In this document: positions 43,499-51,025 of the stretch, piece after piece | Layout of the letters: each line of letters starts with the position of its first letter | Position numbering within the stretch: the stretch's first letter is position 1 | Source of the DNA: Leisingera sp. ANG-Vp | Lineage (GTDB): Bacteria > Pseudomonadota > Alphaproteobacteria > Rhodobacterales > Rhodobacteraceae | Assembly (NCBI RefSeq): GCF_000813725.1 | Contig: NZ_JWLD01000066.1 | Location: forward strand, 1 to 64,000 | Direction of reading: 5' to 3' | DNA: 64,000 nucleotides | The notes under the pieces: generated by a model | The model's input: only the letters and a program-made list of their open reading frames with translations | Told to the model about the DNA's origin: nothing | The model's database searches: none | Program-made: the position numbers and the translations under genes

Positions 43499-45055
43499 TC
43501 AGTAATCCTGGTTCAGCTCGTCCGCGGCAGGGATTTCCCGTTCGCGCCGGGCGATGTAGTCCAGCAGCTCTTCGTTCTTGGCTTCGTCCAGCTTCGGTTC
43601 CTGGTATTCGGCCAGCAGTTTCTTGGCGTGAGTCAGCGCACGTTCGGTGATTTCGACGCTGCCCTCGGCCTGCCACTGCTCAATCGAATTATTGTCGAAC
43701 ATGTCGGGCATGAAGAACGCCTGCTGGAAGTTCTCCTGGGTGTGCGGGTGGCCCAGGTAATGGCCGCCGGGGCCAACGTCCGGCACAGCAGAGATCGCCT
43801 GGTCAAAGTCATCCCATTTCGGGCCTTCCGCCATCCGGTAGGCCATGGCGCATTGCTCGGCATCGACGATGAATTTGGCGACAGAGCAATGCATGCCCGC
43901 CTCGTTCCAGCCTGCAGAGTGCCAGATGTAGTTGGCACCCGCGTGCATGACGGCGGACAGGGTGGTCGCGGATTCGTAGCCGGCCTGCGCGTCGAAGGTC
44001 TTGGCGCCGCCCAGAGTGTTGGAGGTCCGCCATGGCACATCGTAATAGCGCGCCATCTGGCCGATCATGAAGTTCATCAGGCTGATCTCAGGCGTGCCCG
44101 CCATCGGGGCGCCGGATTTCATGCTGACGGTGGACAGGTAGTGGCCGTAAATCGCCGGGGTGCCCGGGTTGCAGACCTGGGTATAGGCCAGCGCCGACAA
44201 TGCTTCAGCGTTCAGCTGCGCAACCGAGGCCGCAACCGAGGCCGGGGTGTTGGCGCCGCCCAGAACAAAGGGCGAGCAGAGCACCGGCTGGCGCCGCTTG
44301 CCAAAGGCCCGCATGGCGCCCAGCATGGTTTCGTCCCAAACCAGCGGCGAGTTGCCGTTGCAGTTGCCGGTGGTGACAGGGTTGTTCATGATGAAATCTT
44401 CGCCGAACAGTATGGCACACATATCCATCACGTCCTCGGCGTTCTTGGGGCTGGTGGTCATGCCCATGAACGTCTTGTCCGAATACTTCATCGACGAATA
44501 GGTGATGCGCAGGTGACGCTGGCTGATCGGGTGGTCGTAAGGCTCAACGATGTGGTGCGCCGAGGAGTGCATGGCCGGCATCATATGCGCCAGCTTGTGG
44601 AACATCGCCAGATCTTCCAGCAGCGGGTTGCGGCGCACGTCCTCCAGATCGCGCAGGAACGGCGCGCCGGTCATCGGCACAAAGATCGAATGCTTGCCGC
44701 CCAGATGCACGTTCTTTTTCGGGTCGCGCGCGTGGTAGGTGAAATCGCTCGGAATGGTCTTGATCAGCTCGCGCACCAGTCCGCGATCGAGGTAGACAAG
44801 CTCGCCGTCGACCTTGGCACCAGCGCGTTTCCAGTCTTCCAGCGCGATTGGGTCACGGAACTGAACGCCGACATTCTCCAGAATGTCCATCGACGCATTG
44901 TCGATCTTCTCGACCTGGCTTGCATCCATCACCTCGCAGAGGGGGATATTGCGGGTGAGCCCGGGGAGCATGTCGAATTTCGGCGCAGTGCGCAGGGCGC
45001 GGCGGGCGTGGCGGCCGCCGGAACGCGAGCGGGTCGCGGTGGCTTGCTCAGTCAT
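43499..45055 (-). CDS. MttB-family (trimethylamine methyltransferase-like) protein, non-pyrrolysine, copy 2
   Basis: A 518-residue MttB homologue with no in-frame amber codon. The start at ATG 45055 (MTEQATATRS) has AAGGAGAA 12 bases upstream; the 29-residue upstream extension is not family-like. The basic N-terminus (RSRSGGRHARRALR) mirrors the first copy. Within the superfamily, members act on glycine betaine, proline betaine, carnitine and related compounds. Its place next to hpbD and a TetR regulator suggests a cyclic betaine. It forms a single-gene transcript ending in the terminator at 43447-43475. The cognate corrinoid protein is not in the window. Confidence 0.85.
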   Translation of the reverse strand: MTEQATATRSRSGGRHARRALRTAPKFDMLPGLTRNIPLCEVMDASQVEKIDNASMDILENVGVQFRDPIALEDWKRAGAKVDGELVYLDRGLVRELIKTIPSDFTYHARDPKKNVHLGGKHSIFVPMTGAPFLRDLEDVRRNPLLEDLAMFHKLAHMMPAMHSSAHHIVEPYDHPISQRHLRITYSSMKYSDKTFMGMTTSPKNAEDVMDMCAILFGEDFIMNNPVTTGNCNGNSPLVWDETMLGAMRAFGKRRQPVLCSPFVLGGANTPASVAASVAQLNAEALSALAYTQVCNPGTPAIYGHYLSTVSMKSGAPMAGTPEISLMNFMIGQMARYYDVPWRTSNTLGGAKTFDAQAGYESATTLSAVMHAGANYIWHSAGWNEAGMHCSVAKFIVDAEQCAMAYRMAEGPKWDDFDQAISAVPDVGPGGHYLGHPHTQENFQQAFFMPDMFDNNSIEQWQAEGSVEITERALTHAKKLLAEYQEPKLDEAKNEELLDYIARREREIPAADELNQDY

Positions 45056-45534
45056 GGCAGTGTTCTCCTTTGACGGAGAGTTTGGCGATGGCGGCGCGGT
45101 TTGACGTGCAGGATTCCGAAATCCGCTTGCAAAAACCGACACTCCGTTTGCTGGAACCGTCCCGGCTTTGCCGGTCAGCGGAATCCCGGTCCTGGCAAGG
45201 ACTTCGAAACACTGTATTAGAGCCTAAACATGCATTTTTCCCGGAGAACTTTGAGCCTGCGCGACTCGGCTAACAGCCTTTATTTGCGCATCATGCACAC
45301 TGCCGGGAAAAATTACCCACAGGTCTACTCTTCTTGGAGATTTACAGTAAACCACTTGTTATTCAGTAACTTACGCTGTTTCTAGCAGCCAATTCCTGTG
45401 CTTGCCGGCAAACTGGACACCCGGCTTGCAACCTGTAAATGAAGGAATCTATTGCACAACTGCGTTCGCATTGCGTATAGAAACGATAAATAAAGCGCTG
45501 ACGCAAAACAGCGTTACTATCGAGAGGGCAGCAG
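45056..45534. other. Intergenic region between the divergent MttB and repA genes
   Basis: This 479-base stretch is AT-richer than the surroundings. It holds the repA promoter (45452-45481), a one-mismatch DnaA-box-like TTACCCACA (45313-45321), and short related segments TACAGTAA and TTCAGTAA. I see no gene. The AT content fits a replication-control region, but in RepABC plasmids the origin itself usually lies within repC. Confidence 0.55.
45452..45481 (+). promoter_or_regulatory. Candidate repA promoter
   Basis: TTGCAC (45452-45457) and TATAGA (45476-45481) are spaced 18 bases, close to sigma70-type consensus, 54 bases before the repA start. Confidence 0.55.
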
Positions 45535-46710
45535 TTGGCAGTAGCACTCCACATCAATCAGCGAATCCGCGAGAACGCGGAAAACCTCAGTGCGGCCCTT
45601 GAAAGCCATATGCTGGCGAGTTTTGCGCCGGACGCAAGGAAGGAATTGCGCCTGTTCAGCGCGGGCGAAGCGGCAGAGATGCTGGGTATTTCACCCAGCT
45701 TCCTGCGCAAGCTGCATTTTGACGGCAAATTCCCTGAGGTTCACACCACTCCCGGAGGCAGGCGCCATTATTCGGCAGCCGATCTGCAGGAGATGCGCAA
45801 GATCCTGGATGCATCGGCCAAAACGCCGGGCACCTACCTGCGCGGCCGCAGGGAAGGCGACAAGGTGCAGGTGCTGTCGTTCCTGAACTTCAAAGGCGGT
45901 TCCGGCAAAACCACCTCGTCCATTCACACCGCGCAGCGGCTGGCCTTGAAAGGCTACCGGGTGCTGGCGGTGGATATCGATCCGCAGGCTTCGCTGACGA
46001 CGCTTTTCGGCTACCGGCCTGAGGTCGATTTCCTCGAAACAGGGACGATTTATGACGCAATCCGCTATGATGATCCCCTGCCCCTGCGTCAGATCATCCA
46101 GCAGACCTATTTCGCAAACCTGGACCTGGCGCCCGGCGGGCTGATTCTGCAGGAATTCGAGCACGAAACGCCTCAGGCGCTCCTGAACAACGTGCAGCCT
46201 GCGTTCTTCTCGCGCATGGCCGCCGCACTGGAGGAGGTCGAACAGGATTACGACGTGATCATCTTCGACTGCCCGCCGCAGCTGGGCTATCTGACGATGT
46301 CGGCGCTTTGCGCATCTACCGGCGTGGTGATTACCGTTGTACCCAACATGCTGGATATCGCCTCGATGTCGCAATTCCTGCAGATGAGTGCCGAATTGCT
46401 TGATGTAGTGTCTAATGCGGGGGCTTCGCTGGAGTTTGATTTCCTGCGTTTCCTGATCAACCGATACGAGCCGAATGACGGGCCGCAGCAACAAGTGGTT
46501 GCATTCATGCGGCAATTGTTCGGGGAAGAAGTGATGGTCGCGCCAATGCTGAAATCCACCGCGATTTCCGACGCGGGCCTCACCCAGCAGACCGTTTACG
46601 AGGTAGAAAGGTCCCAGTTTCACAGGTCGACCTATGACCGTGCAGTGGATTCCCTCAATCAGGTGAACGATGAAATAGAGTCGCTCCTTCAACAGGCATG
46701 GAGGCGTTGA
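45535..46710 (+). CDS. repA: Plasmid partitioning ATPase RepA (ParA family)
   Basis: A 391-residue ParA-type ATPase of RepABC replicons. A MerR-like DNA-binding segment is at residues 41-90 (FSAGEAAEMLGISPSFLRKLHFDGKFPEV). The deviant Walker A KGGSGKTT is at 120-127, and the Walker B region is DVIIFDCPP. The start is a TTG at 45535 with GAGAGGG upstream. It keeps the conserved N-terminus (INQRIRENAENLSAALESH) that the next ATG (45610) would remove. RepA represses the operon and, with RepB and parS, segregates the plasmid. Confidence 0.92.
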   Translation: MAVALHINQRIRENAENLSAALESHMLASFAPDARKELRLFSAGEAAEMLGISPSFLRKLHFDGKFPEVHTTPGGRRHYSAADLQEMRKILDASAKTPGTYLRGRREGDKVQVLSFLNFKGGSGKTTSSIHTAQRLALKGYRVLAVDIDPQASLTTLFGYRPEVDFLETGTIYDAIRYDDPLPLRQIIQQTYFANLDLAPGGLILQEFEHETPQALLNNVQPAFFSRMAAALEEVEQDYDVIIFDCPPQLGYLTMSALCASTGVVITVVPNMLDIASMSQFLQMSAELLDVVSNAGASLEFDFLRFLINRYEPNDGPQQQVVAFMRQLFGEEVMVAPMLKSTAISDAGLTQQTVYEVERSQFHRSTYDRAVDSLNQVNDEIESLLQQAWRR

Positions 46711-47684
46711 TGGCACGCAAAGGCATCCTGAGCACAGCTCTGAACCCGCAAACTCCGGCAGCACCGGCGGCAAAACCCAAGATGATGCCGCGCGGTGCAG
46801 TCGGAGCCCTGCAGTCTTCGCTCAGCAAGCTGCAAGAAAGCGCGGTGCAGGAGGTGGATACCTCCCTGATTGACGATGCGGGTTATGAAGACCGCTTGGG
46901 GCTCGACAGCGCCGCGTTGAACCAGCTGATGGAGAGCCTGCAGACCTATGGTCAGCAGGTTCCGGTGCTTTTGCGCCCCCACCCCAAGGCGCCCGGACGG
47001 TATGAGATCGTTTACGGCCGCCGCCGCCTGCGTGCGCTGCGGGAGCTGGGCCTGCCGGTGAAGGCGATGGTCCGTCAGTTGGACGACCATGCGCTGGTGA
47101 TGGCGCAGGGCCAGGAAAACACCTCGCGTCAGGACCTGAGTTTCATCGAGAAGGCCTCTTTTGCGGCGCAGCTGCAATCGGATGGCTATGAACGGCAGAC
47201 AATCGCTGCGGCTTTGTCGATCGACCTTCCGATGGTGTCGCGGATGCTGAAGGTGGGCAATGCCTTCGAACTGCCGCTGCTGCGGCTGATCGGATCGGCC
47301 CCCAGCATCGGCCGCGAGCGCTGGATGGCGCTGGTTAAGCTGTTCGAGGACGCAGAGGCCAAATCCCGCGCGCTTGCTGCAACAAATACGCCGGATTTCC
47401 AGTCTAACGACTCTGATGGACGGTTCGAGGCGGTGCTTCAGGCCGCGCAGAACGCCGCAAAGGCGGCCAGACAGGCCCCTGCCCCGGCGAAATCACGCAG
47501 TCTGCAGGGCAGCAACGGCACCTCGGTGGCGGGTATCAAGTCCACCGCCAAAGGCATCACTTTGACTATCTCCGCCAAGGACGCGCCCGGGTTCGACACC
47601 TGGTTCGACGCCAACGCAGAGAGGATCATGAGCGAACTTCACGGCCGCTGGCAGCAAGACCAGCCTGAGCAGCCGGAAGACTAA
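46710..47684 (+). CDS. repB: Plasmid partitioning protein RepB (ParB family)
   Basis: A 324-residue ParB-type centromere-binding protein. The ParB domain includes VPVLLRPHPKAPGRYEIVYGRRRLRALRELG and AQGQENTSRQDLSFIEKA, followed by the helix-turn-helix QTIAAALSIDLPMVSRMLKVG. I choose ATG 46710, which overlaps the repA stop as TGATG and has GGAGG 5 bases upstream; ATG 46698 is an alternative. RepB is expected to bind palindromes such as those at 49105, 49192 and 51155. The C-terminus mediates dimerisation. Confidence 0.92.
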   Translation: MARKGILSTALNPQTPAAPAAKPKMMPRGAVGALQSSLSKLQESAVQEVDTSLIDDAGYEDRLGLDSAALNQLMESLQTYGQQVPVLLRPHPKAPGRYEIVYGRRRLRALRELGLPVKAMVRQLDDHALVMAQGQENTSRQDLSFIEKASFAAQLQSDGYERQTIAAALSIDLPMVSRMLKVGNAFELPLLRLIGSAPSIGRERWMALVKLFEDAEAKSRALAATNTPDFQSNDSDGRFEAVLQAAQNAAKAARQAPAPAKSRSLQGSNGTSVAGIKSTAKGITLTISAKDAPGFDTWFDANAERIMSELHGRWQQDQPEQPED

Positions 47685-47724
47685 GGAAGAGCAGAGAAAA
47701 CAGGACAGGAGGCACGAAGCCCGG

Positions 47725-47781
47725 ACAAAAGAAAAGCCCCCCAGGACATTACATCCCAGAAGGCCGTTCTCAGATTTAGCA
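47725..47781 (-). ncRNA. Antisense ctRNA (incompatibility RNA) of the repABC module
   Basis: A minus-strand promoter TTGACA (47816-47811), 18-base spacer, TATTCC (47792-47787) predicts a start near 47780. The RNA then folds into a stem of 11 continuous pairs (47764-47736, with several G-U pairs and a 7-base loop) followed by TTTTCTTTT, giving about 55 nucleotides. Size, position between repB and repC and antisense orientation are exactly those of the ctRNA that limits repC expression in RepABC plasmids. Confidence 0.75.
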
Positions 47782-47786
47782 CCTTT

Positions 47787-47816
47787 GGAATAGCCTCTCA
47801 GACTCGTCACTGTCAA
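47787..47816 (-). promoter_or_regulatory. ctRNA promoter
   Basis: On the minus strand TTGACA at 47816-47811 and TATTCC at 47792-47787 are spaced 18 bases. A -35 that matches consensus perfectly fits the strong constitutive promoter expected for a counter-transcribed RNA. Confidence 0.65.
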
Positions 47817-47864
47817 CTCCATGCGCCGCATGGGGGCGGGTATTTTTTGTCTTTCGTGAAAAAA

Positions 47865-49004
47865 ATGATGGAACATGCGTCCCAAATCGCGTTTGGGCGG
47901 ATGGATCAGTGCGGCCAGCTGGCAGGTACCCATGACAAATGGGACCTTCTGGCTGCGCTCACCCATGCCGCCGAGGAATTCGGACTGAGCCACCGCACGC
48001 TGGGCGTGCTGAAGGCACTGATGACATTCTTCCCGGAACGGGAAATCCCGGCTGAACCAGATAGCGCTGTTGTTTTCCCTTCCAACCGCAAACTGGCAGA
48101 GCGGTTGAATGGGATGCCTGAAAGCACCCTGCGGCGTCATTTGGCAAGCCTCACAGGGATCGGCATTGTCAGCCGCAAGAACAGCCCCAACCGCAAGCGC
48201 TATGCCCGCCGGACAGGCGGGGATTGTCAGCTGGCTTTTGGGTTCGACCTTTCTCCCCTCGCCCGCCATGCCGGTCAGATCTTTGACGCGGCACTGGCGG
48301 CGAAATCCCAAGCCGAACACCTTGCCGTCCTTCGGGACAAGGTAGCCGTACTGCGCCAGAAACTGATCGAAGCAGCACCGGAACAGGCCGTTGAACTGGT
48401 CGAGGCTGTCCGTAAATTGCTGCGCCGCAAACCCTGCGAAGACAATCTTGCCCAGGCAGAAGAAGCCCTCCGCAAGGAGATCTCTGCTTTGCCGGAGAGC
48501 GGGGAACCTCCCTGCCCTGCCCTTTCTGCAACTGGAATGAGCGGCAGCTGCAACCAAAATGAGCGGCACATACAGGATTCAGATAAATCTGTTTTTGACT
48601 CTGAAACGCACGCAACAGCTGACAAAAAAAACAACGGCAAAGAAAACCAGCCAGAGAACTCTATGCCTGGGAATGACCTCAGGCAGGTGCAAAGGGCGTG
48701 CCAGGAGTTCCAAAACTTTTTCCCAGGTCAACTTCGCAACTGGCAGGATGCTGATCATGTCGCCGAGAGGCTGTCGCCAATGATGGGCATCGACATGCCG
48801 GTTCTGAGCGACGCACGCGCTGCTATGGGCCGCAAGCAGGCTGCCGTTGCGGTTCTCTGCATGCTGGAGAAGATGGGTTCCATTCGCAGTCCCGGAGCTT
48901 ATCTGCGGCGTCTGGCACAGAAGGCCCGGGTTGGGCAGTTTTCAACGGCTCCTATGGTGAACGCATTGTTGCATGGAAACAGCTCAGTCCAACCAACTTG
49001 CTAG
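47865..49004 (+). CDS. repC: Replication initiator RepC
   Basis: A 379-residue RepC-type initiator of RepABC plasmids. The N-terminal winged-helix domain is recognisable (DKWDLLAALTHAAEEFGLSHRTLGVLKALMTFFPERE, FPSNRKLAERLNGMPESTLRRHLASLTGIGIVSRKNSPNRKRYARR). A variable middle region and a C-terminal domain ending in SIRSPGAYLRRLAQKA follow. The start at ATG 47865 (MMEHASQIAFG) is preferred to TTG 47847; its Shine-Dalgarno is weak, consistent with control by the ctRNA. The origin of replication is expected inside this gene. Confidence 0.92.
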   Translation: MMEHASQIAFGRMDQCGQLAGTHDKWDLLAALTHAAEEFGLSHRTLGVLKALMTFFPEREIPAEPDSAVVFPSNRKLAERLNGMPESTLRRHLASLTGIGIVSRKNSPNRKRYARRTGGDCQLAFGFDLSPLARHAGQIFDAALAAKSQAEHLAVLRDKVAVLRQKLIEAAPEQAVELVEAVRKLLRRKPCEDNLAQAEEALRKEISALPESGEPPCPALSATGMSGSCNQNERHIQDSDKSVFDSETHATADKKNNGKENQPENSMPGNDLRQVQRACQEFQNFFPGQLRNWQDADHVAERLSPMMGIDMPVLSDARAAMGRKQAAVAVLCMLEKMGSIRSPGAYLRRLAQKARVGQFSTAPMVNALLHGNSSVQPTC

Positions 49005-49104
49005 TGGATCAGGTTCGGAGAGAAAATCTGCCGTTCGTATCTCGGTGCCTTGGTCCCGTTTGAGTGGCCAAGACCCAGCCTTGTGGCCGCTTGCTGAGGT
49101 GAGA

Positions 49105-49120
49105 GTTGTCAGCGGACAAT
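49105..49120. promoter_or_regulatory. parS-like site 1 (imperfect)
   Basis: GTTGTCAGCGGACAAT keeps the TTGTC and GACAA arms of the perfect palindrome at 49192 and matches it at 14 of 16 positions. It is about 100 bases after repC, a usual location of partition sites in RepABC modules. Confidence 0.6.
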
Positions 49121-49191
49121 TTTTCCGGTGCATCGACAGTAAAGCGTTTTTAAGGGCGAAAATTGCTTGTTTCAGGTTTCCACCCGGCTGG

Positions 49192-49207
49192 ATTGTCAGC
49201 TGACAAT
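49192..49207. promoter_or_regulatory. parS-like site 2 (perfect 16-bp palindrome)
   Basis: ATTGTCAGCTGACAAT is a perfect palindrome 188 bases downstream of repC. Together with 49105-49120 and 51160-51175 it defines a repeated centromere-like sequence for RepB. Confidence 0.7.
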
Positions 49208-49278
49208 TGCCTTTGCCAGCATGGTTAGTTCGGAACAACAATGACCAGCTTGGGCACAGCTGTTGTTTGACTCATCCT

Positions 49279-49292
49279 CTAGGGGGGGATAG
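49279..49292. promoter_or_regulatory. CsoR/RcnR-family operator (G-tract flanked by inverted repeat)
   Basis: CTA-GGGGGGG-A-TAG lies 10 bases before the start of the metal-sensor gene. A central G run flanked by short inverted repeats is the type-1 operator form known for RcnR, InrS and FrmR, so this is very probably its own operator. Confidence 0.7.
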
Positions 49293-49301
49293 CTCAATTG
49301 C

Positions 49302-49568
49302 ATGACACACACACATGAATGCCACCCGAAAATTGCCGCACGGCTGAAACGCGCCAATGGCCACCTGGCAAAAGTGATCGCAATGATCGAACAGGAAAAA
49401 CCCTGCCTGGACATCGCGCAGCAGCTGCAGGCCGTCGAAAGCGCCGTCACCAATGCAAAACGCGCGCTGATCCATGATCACATCGATCACTGCCTAGTTC
49501 CCGGCAATGACTATGAAGGCGGCCAGGAAATGCTGGCCGACCTGAAGTCCATCAGCAGGTATCTCTAG
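49302..49568 (+). CDS. Metal-sensing transcriptional repressor (CsoR/RcnR family, likely nickel)
   Basis: An 88-residue all-helical DUF156 repressor. The metal-site fingerprint reads N-terminal His (His3/His5), Cys35, His60 and Cys64. That H-C-H-C set is the one described for the nickel sensor InrS, in contrast to H-C-H-H in RcnR and x-C-H-C in copper CsoR. Extra His5, Cys7, His8 and His63 are also present. It is followed 4 bases on by an MFS exporter with a histidine-rich tail and preceded by a typical G-tract operator. Nickel or cobalt derepression of the exporter is the likely circuit. Confidence 0.85.
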   Translation: MTHTHECHPKIAARLKRANGHLAKVIAMIEQEKPCLDIAQQLQAVESAVTNAKRALIHDHIDHCLVPGNDYEGGQEMLADLKSISRYL

Positions 49569-49571
49569 CCC

Positions 49572-50897
49572 ATGTTTGCTATCTTACAAAACCGGACCTA
49601 CCGGCATCTCTTCCTTGCGCAGATCGTGGCTCTAAGCGGCACTGGTCTGGCAACTGTTGCGCTTGGCTTGCTGGCCTATGACCTCGCCGGAGACCGTGCC
49701 GGTCTGGTGCTGGGGACTGCACTGACAATCAAGATGGTGGCCTATGTTGCCGTCGCACCGGTAGCGGCAGCCTTTGCCGAACGCGTCAACCGGCGGCGCA
49801 TGCTGATCAGGCTGGATCTCGTGCGGATGGGGGTGGCCATTTGCCTGCCGTTCGTCTCGGAGGTCTGGCAGGTTTACGTGCTGATCTTCGTGCTGCAATC
49901 GGCCTCGGCTGGCTTCACCCCCGCGTTCCAGGCCTCAATCCCGGACGTTCTGCCGGATCAGAAGGAATACACCCAGGCGCTGTCGCTGTCGCGGCTGGCC
50001 TATGATCTGGAGAGCCTGATCAGTCCGATGCTGGCAGCAGCCTTGCTGACGCTGGTGACGTTTGACAATCTTTTCTGGGGCACGGCCTTTGGCTTTGCAG
50101 CTTCGGCGCTTTTGCTGCTGTCTATCAGCCTGCCGTCTCCGGCACCCAAGGAGCCGCGGCCGATCTATGAGCGCACCACGCGCGGCATCCGCAACTACCT
50201 GCGGACACCGCGATTGCGCGGCCTGCTGTCGCTGAGCTGGATTGTGGCCGCCATCAGCGCGATGGTCATCGTCAATACGGTGGTCATTGTGCGCGCAGAC
50301 TTGGGGCTGTCAGAGAGCGCGGTTGCGGTGGCTCTGGGCGCCTTTGGCGGCGGGTCGATGGTGGCCGCCTTTCTGCTGCCGCGGCTGCTGGAGCGAGTCA
50401 CTGACCGGCGTTTGATGATCTCGGGCGGGGTGCTGGGCATTTCGGTCTTTGCCGTTCTTGGTGCAGCTGGGCTTGCTGGCGCGCTGTCATTGCCGGTTCT
50501 GCTGACTGGGTGGTTCCTGACCGGGTTCGCCTACAGCGTCATTCAAACCCCCTCCGGGCGGCTTCTGACACGCTCCGCGCATCCTGAGGACAGGCCGGCC
50601 GTCTTTGCCGCGCAGTTCACGCTGTCGCATGCCTGCTGGCTTCTGTTCTATCCGTTGTCAGCTGCCCTGACAGCTGCTTTTGGGGCAGGGGCTGCGATGC
50701 TGATCCTGGCTTTGATGTCGGCGGGCGGCCTTGCTGCGGCAATCCGGCTTTGGCCGCTGAACAGCTCAGTCCCGGTTGAACACACCCACGATGATCTGCC
50801 CCCGGACCACCCGCATCTGCAGGACGGGCATCCTCATGCGCATCCGATCATTATTGACGATTTGCATCCGGCTGTTCCCAAGACCCGATTGGGATAG
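49572..50897 (+). CDS. MFS metal exporter with His-rich C-terminus (NreB/NrsD-like)
   Basis: A 441-residue, twelve-helix major facilitator protein. The C-terminal tail (about residues 400-441) holds eight histidines in HTH, DHPH and HPHAHP clusters, the hallmark of the NreB/NrsD nickel exporters. A basic loop (FAERVNRRRMLIRLDLVRMG) between early helices is the MFS A-motif region. It shares a transcript with the upstream sensor. The cation is likely Ni(II) or Co(II); specificity has to come from the tail and the sensor. Confidence 0.82.
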   Translation: MFAILQNRTYRHLFLAQIVALSGTGLATVALGLLAYDLAGDRAGLVLGTALTIKMVAYVAVAPVAAAFAERVNRRRMLIRLDLVRMGVAICLPFVSEVWQVYVLIFVLQSASAGFTPAFQASIPDVLPDQKEYTQALSLSRLAYDLESLISPMLAAALLTLVTFDNLFWGTAFGFAASALLLLSISLPSPAPKEPRPIYERTTRGIRNYLRTPRLRGLLSLSWIVAAISAMVIVNTVVIVRADLGLSESAVAVALGAFGGGSMVAAFLLPRLLERVTDRRLMISGGVLGISVFAVLGAAGLAGALSLPVLLTGWFLTGFAYSVIQTPSGRLLTRSAHPEDRPAVFAAQFTLSHACWLLFYPLSAALTAAFGAGAAMLILALMSAGGLAAAIRLWPLNSSVPVEHTHDDLPPDHPHLQDGHPHAHPIIIDDLHPAVPKTRLG

Positions 50898-50956
50898 GCA
50901 AGCATACCGGGTCTGGGGGGAGCAACCAGACCTCGTGCGCAACTTCTTTTCACTTT

Positions 50957-50968
50957 ATGACTAGACAT
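50957..50968. promoter_or_regulatory. Possible hut operator
   Basis: ATGACTAGACAT is an imperfect palindrome (10 of 12 symmetric positions) in an AT-rich stretch 58 bases before hutI. It could serve a HutC-like GntR repressor, which is not encoded in the window. Weak evidence. Confidence 0.25.
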
Positions 50969-51025
50969 AATATCCAAATCCCGTAGTTTATTGCCAGAGA
51001 GGCAACCAAGGGACTCGGGGAATCC

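Noticed and set aside
43409-45073. 554-codon plus-strand ORF antisense to the second MttB gene
   Set aside because: The MttB reading is a full-length family match; the opposite frame is Arg/His/Val-rich shadow sequence.
45300-45330. Iteron-type origin near repA
   Set aside because: Only one DnaA-box-like sequence and no repeated iterons are present; RepABC origins usually lie in repC.
50650-50675. Another TTGTCAGCTG-containing segment in the MFS gene as a fourth parS site
   Set aside because: Only the left half matches; the right half (CCCTGACAG) is shifted and does not form the 16-bp palindrome.
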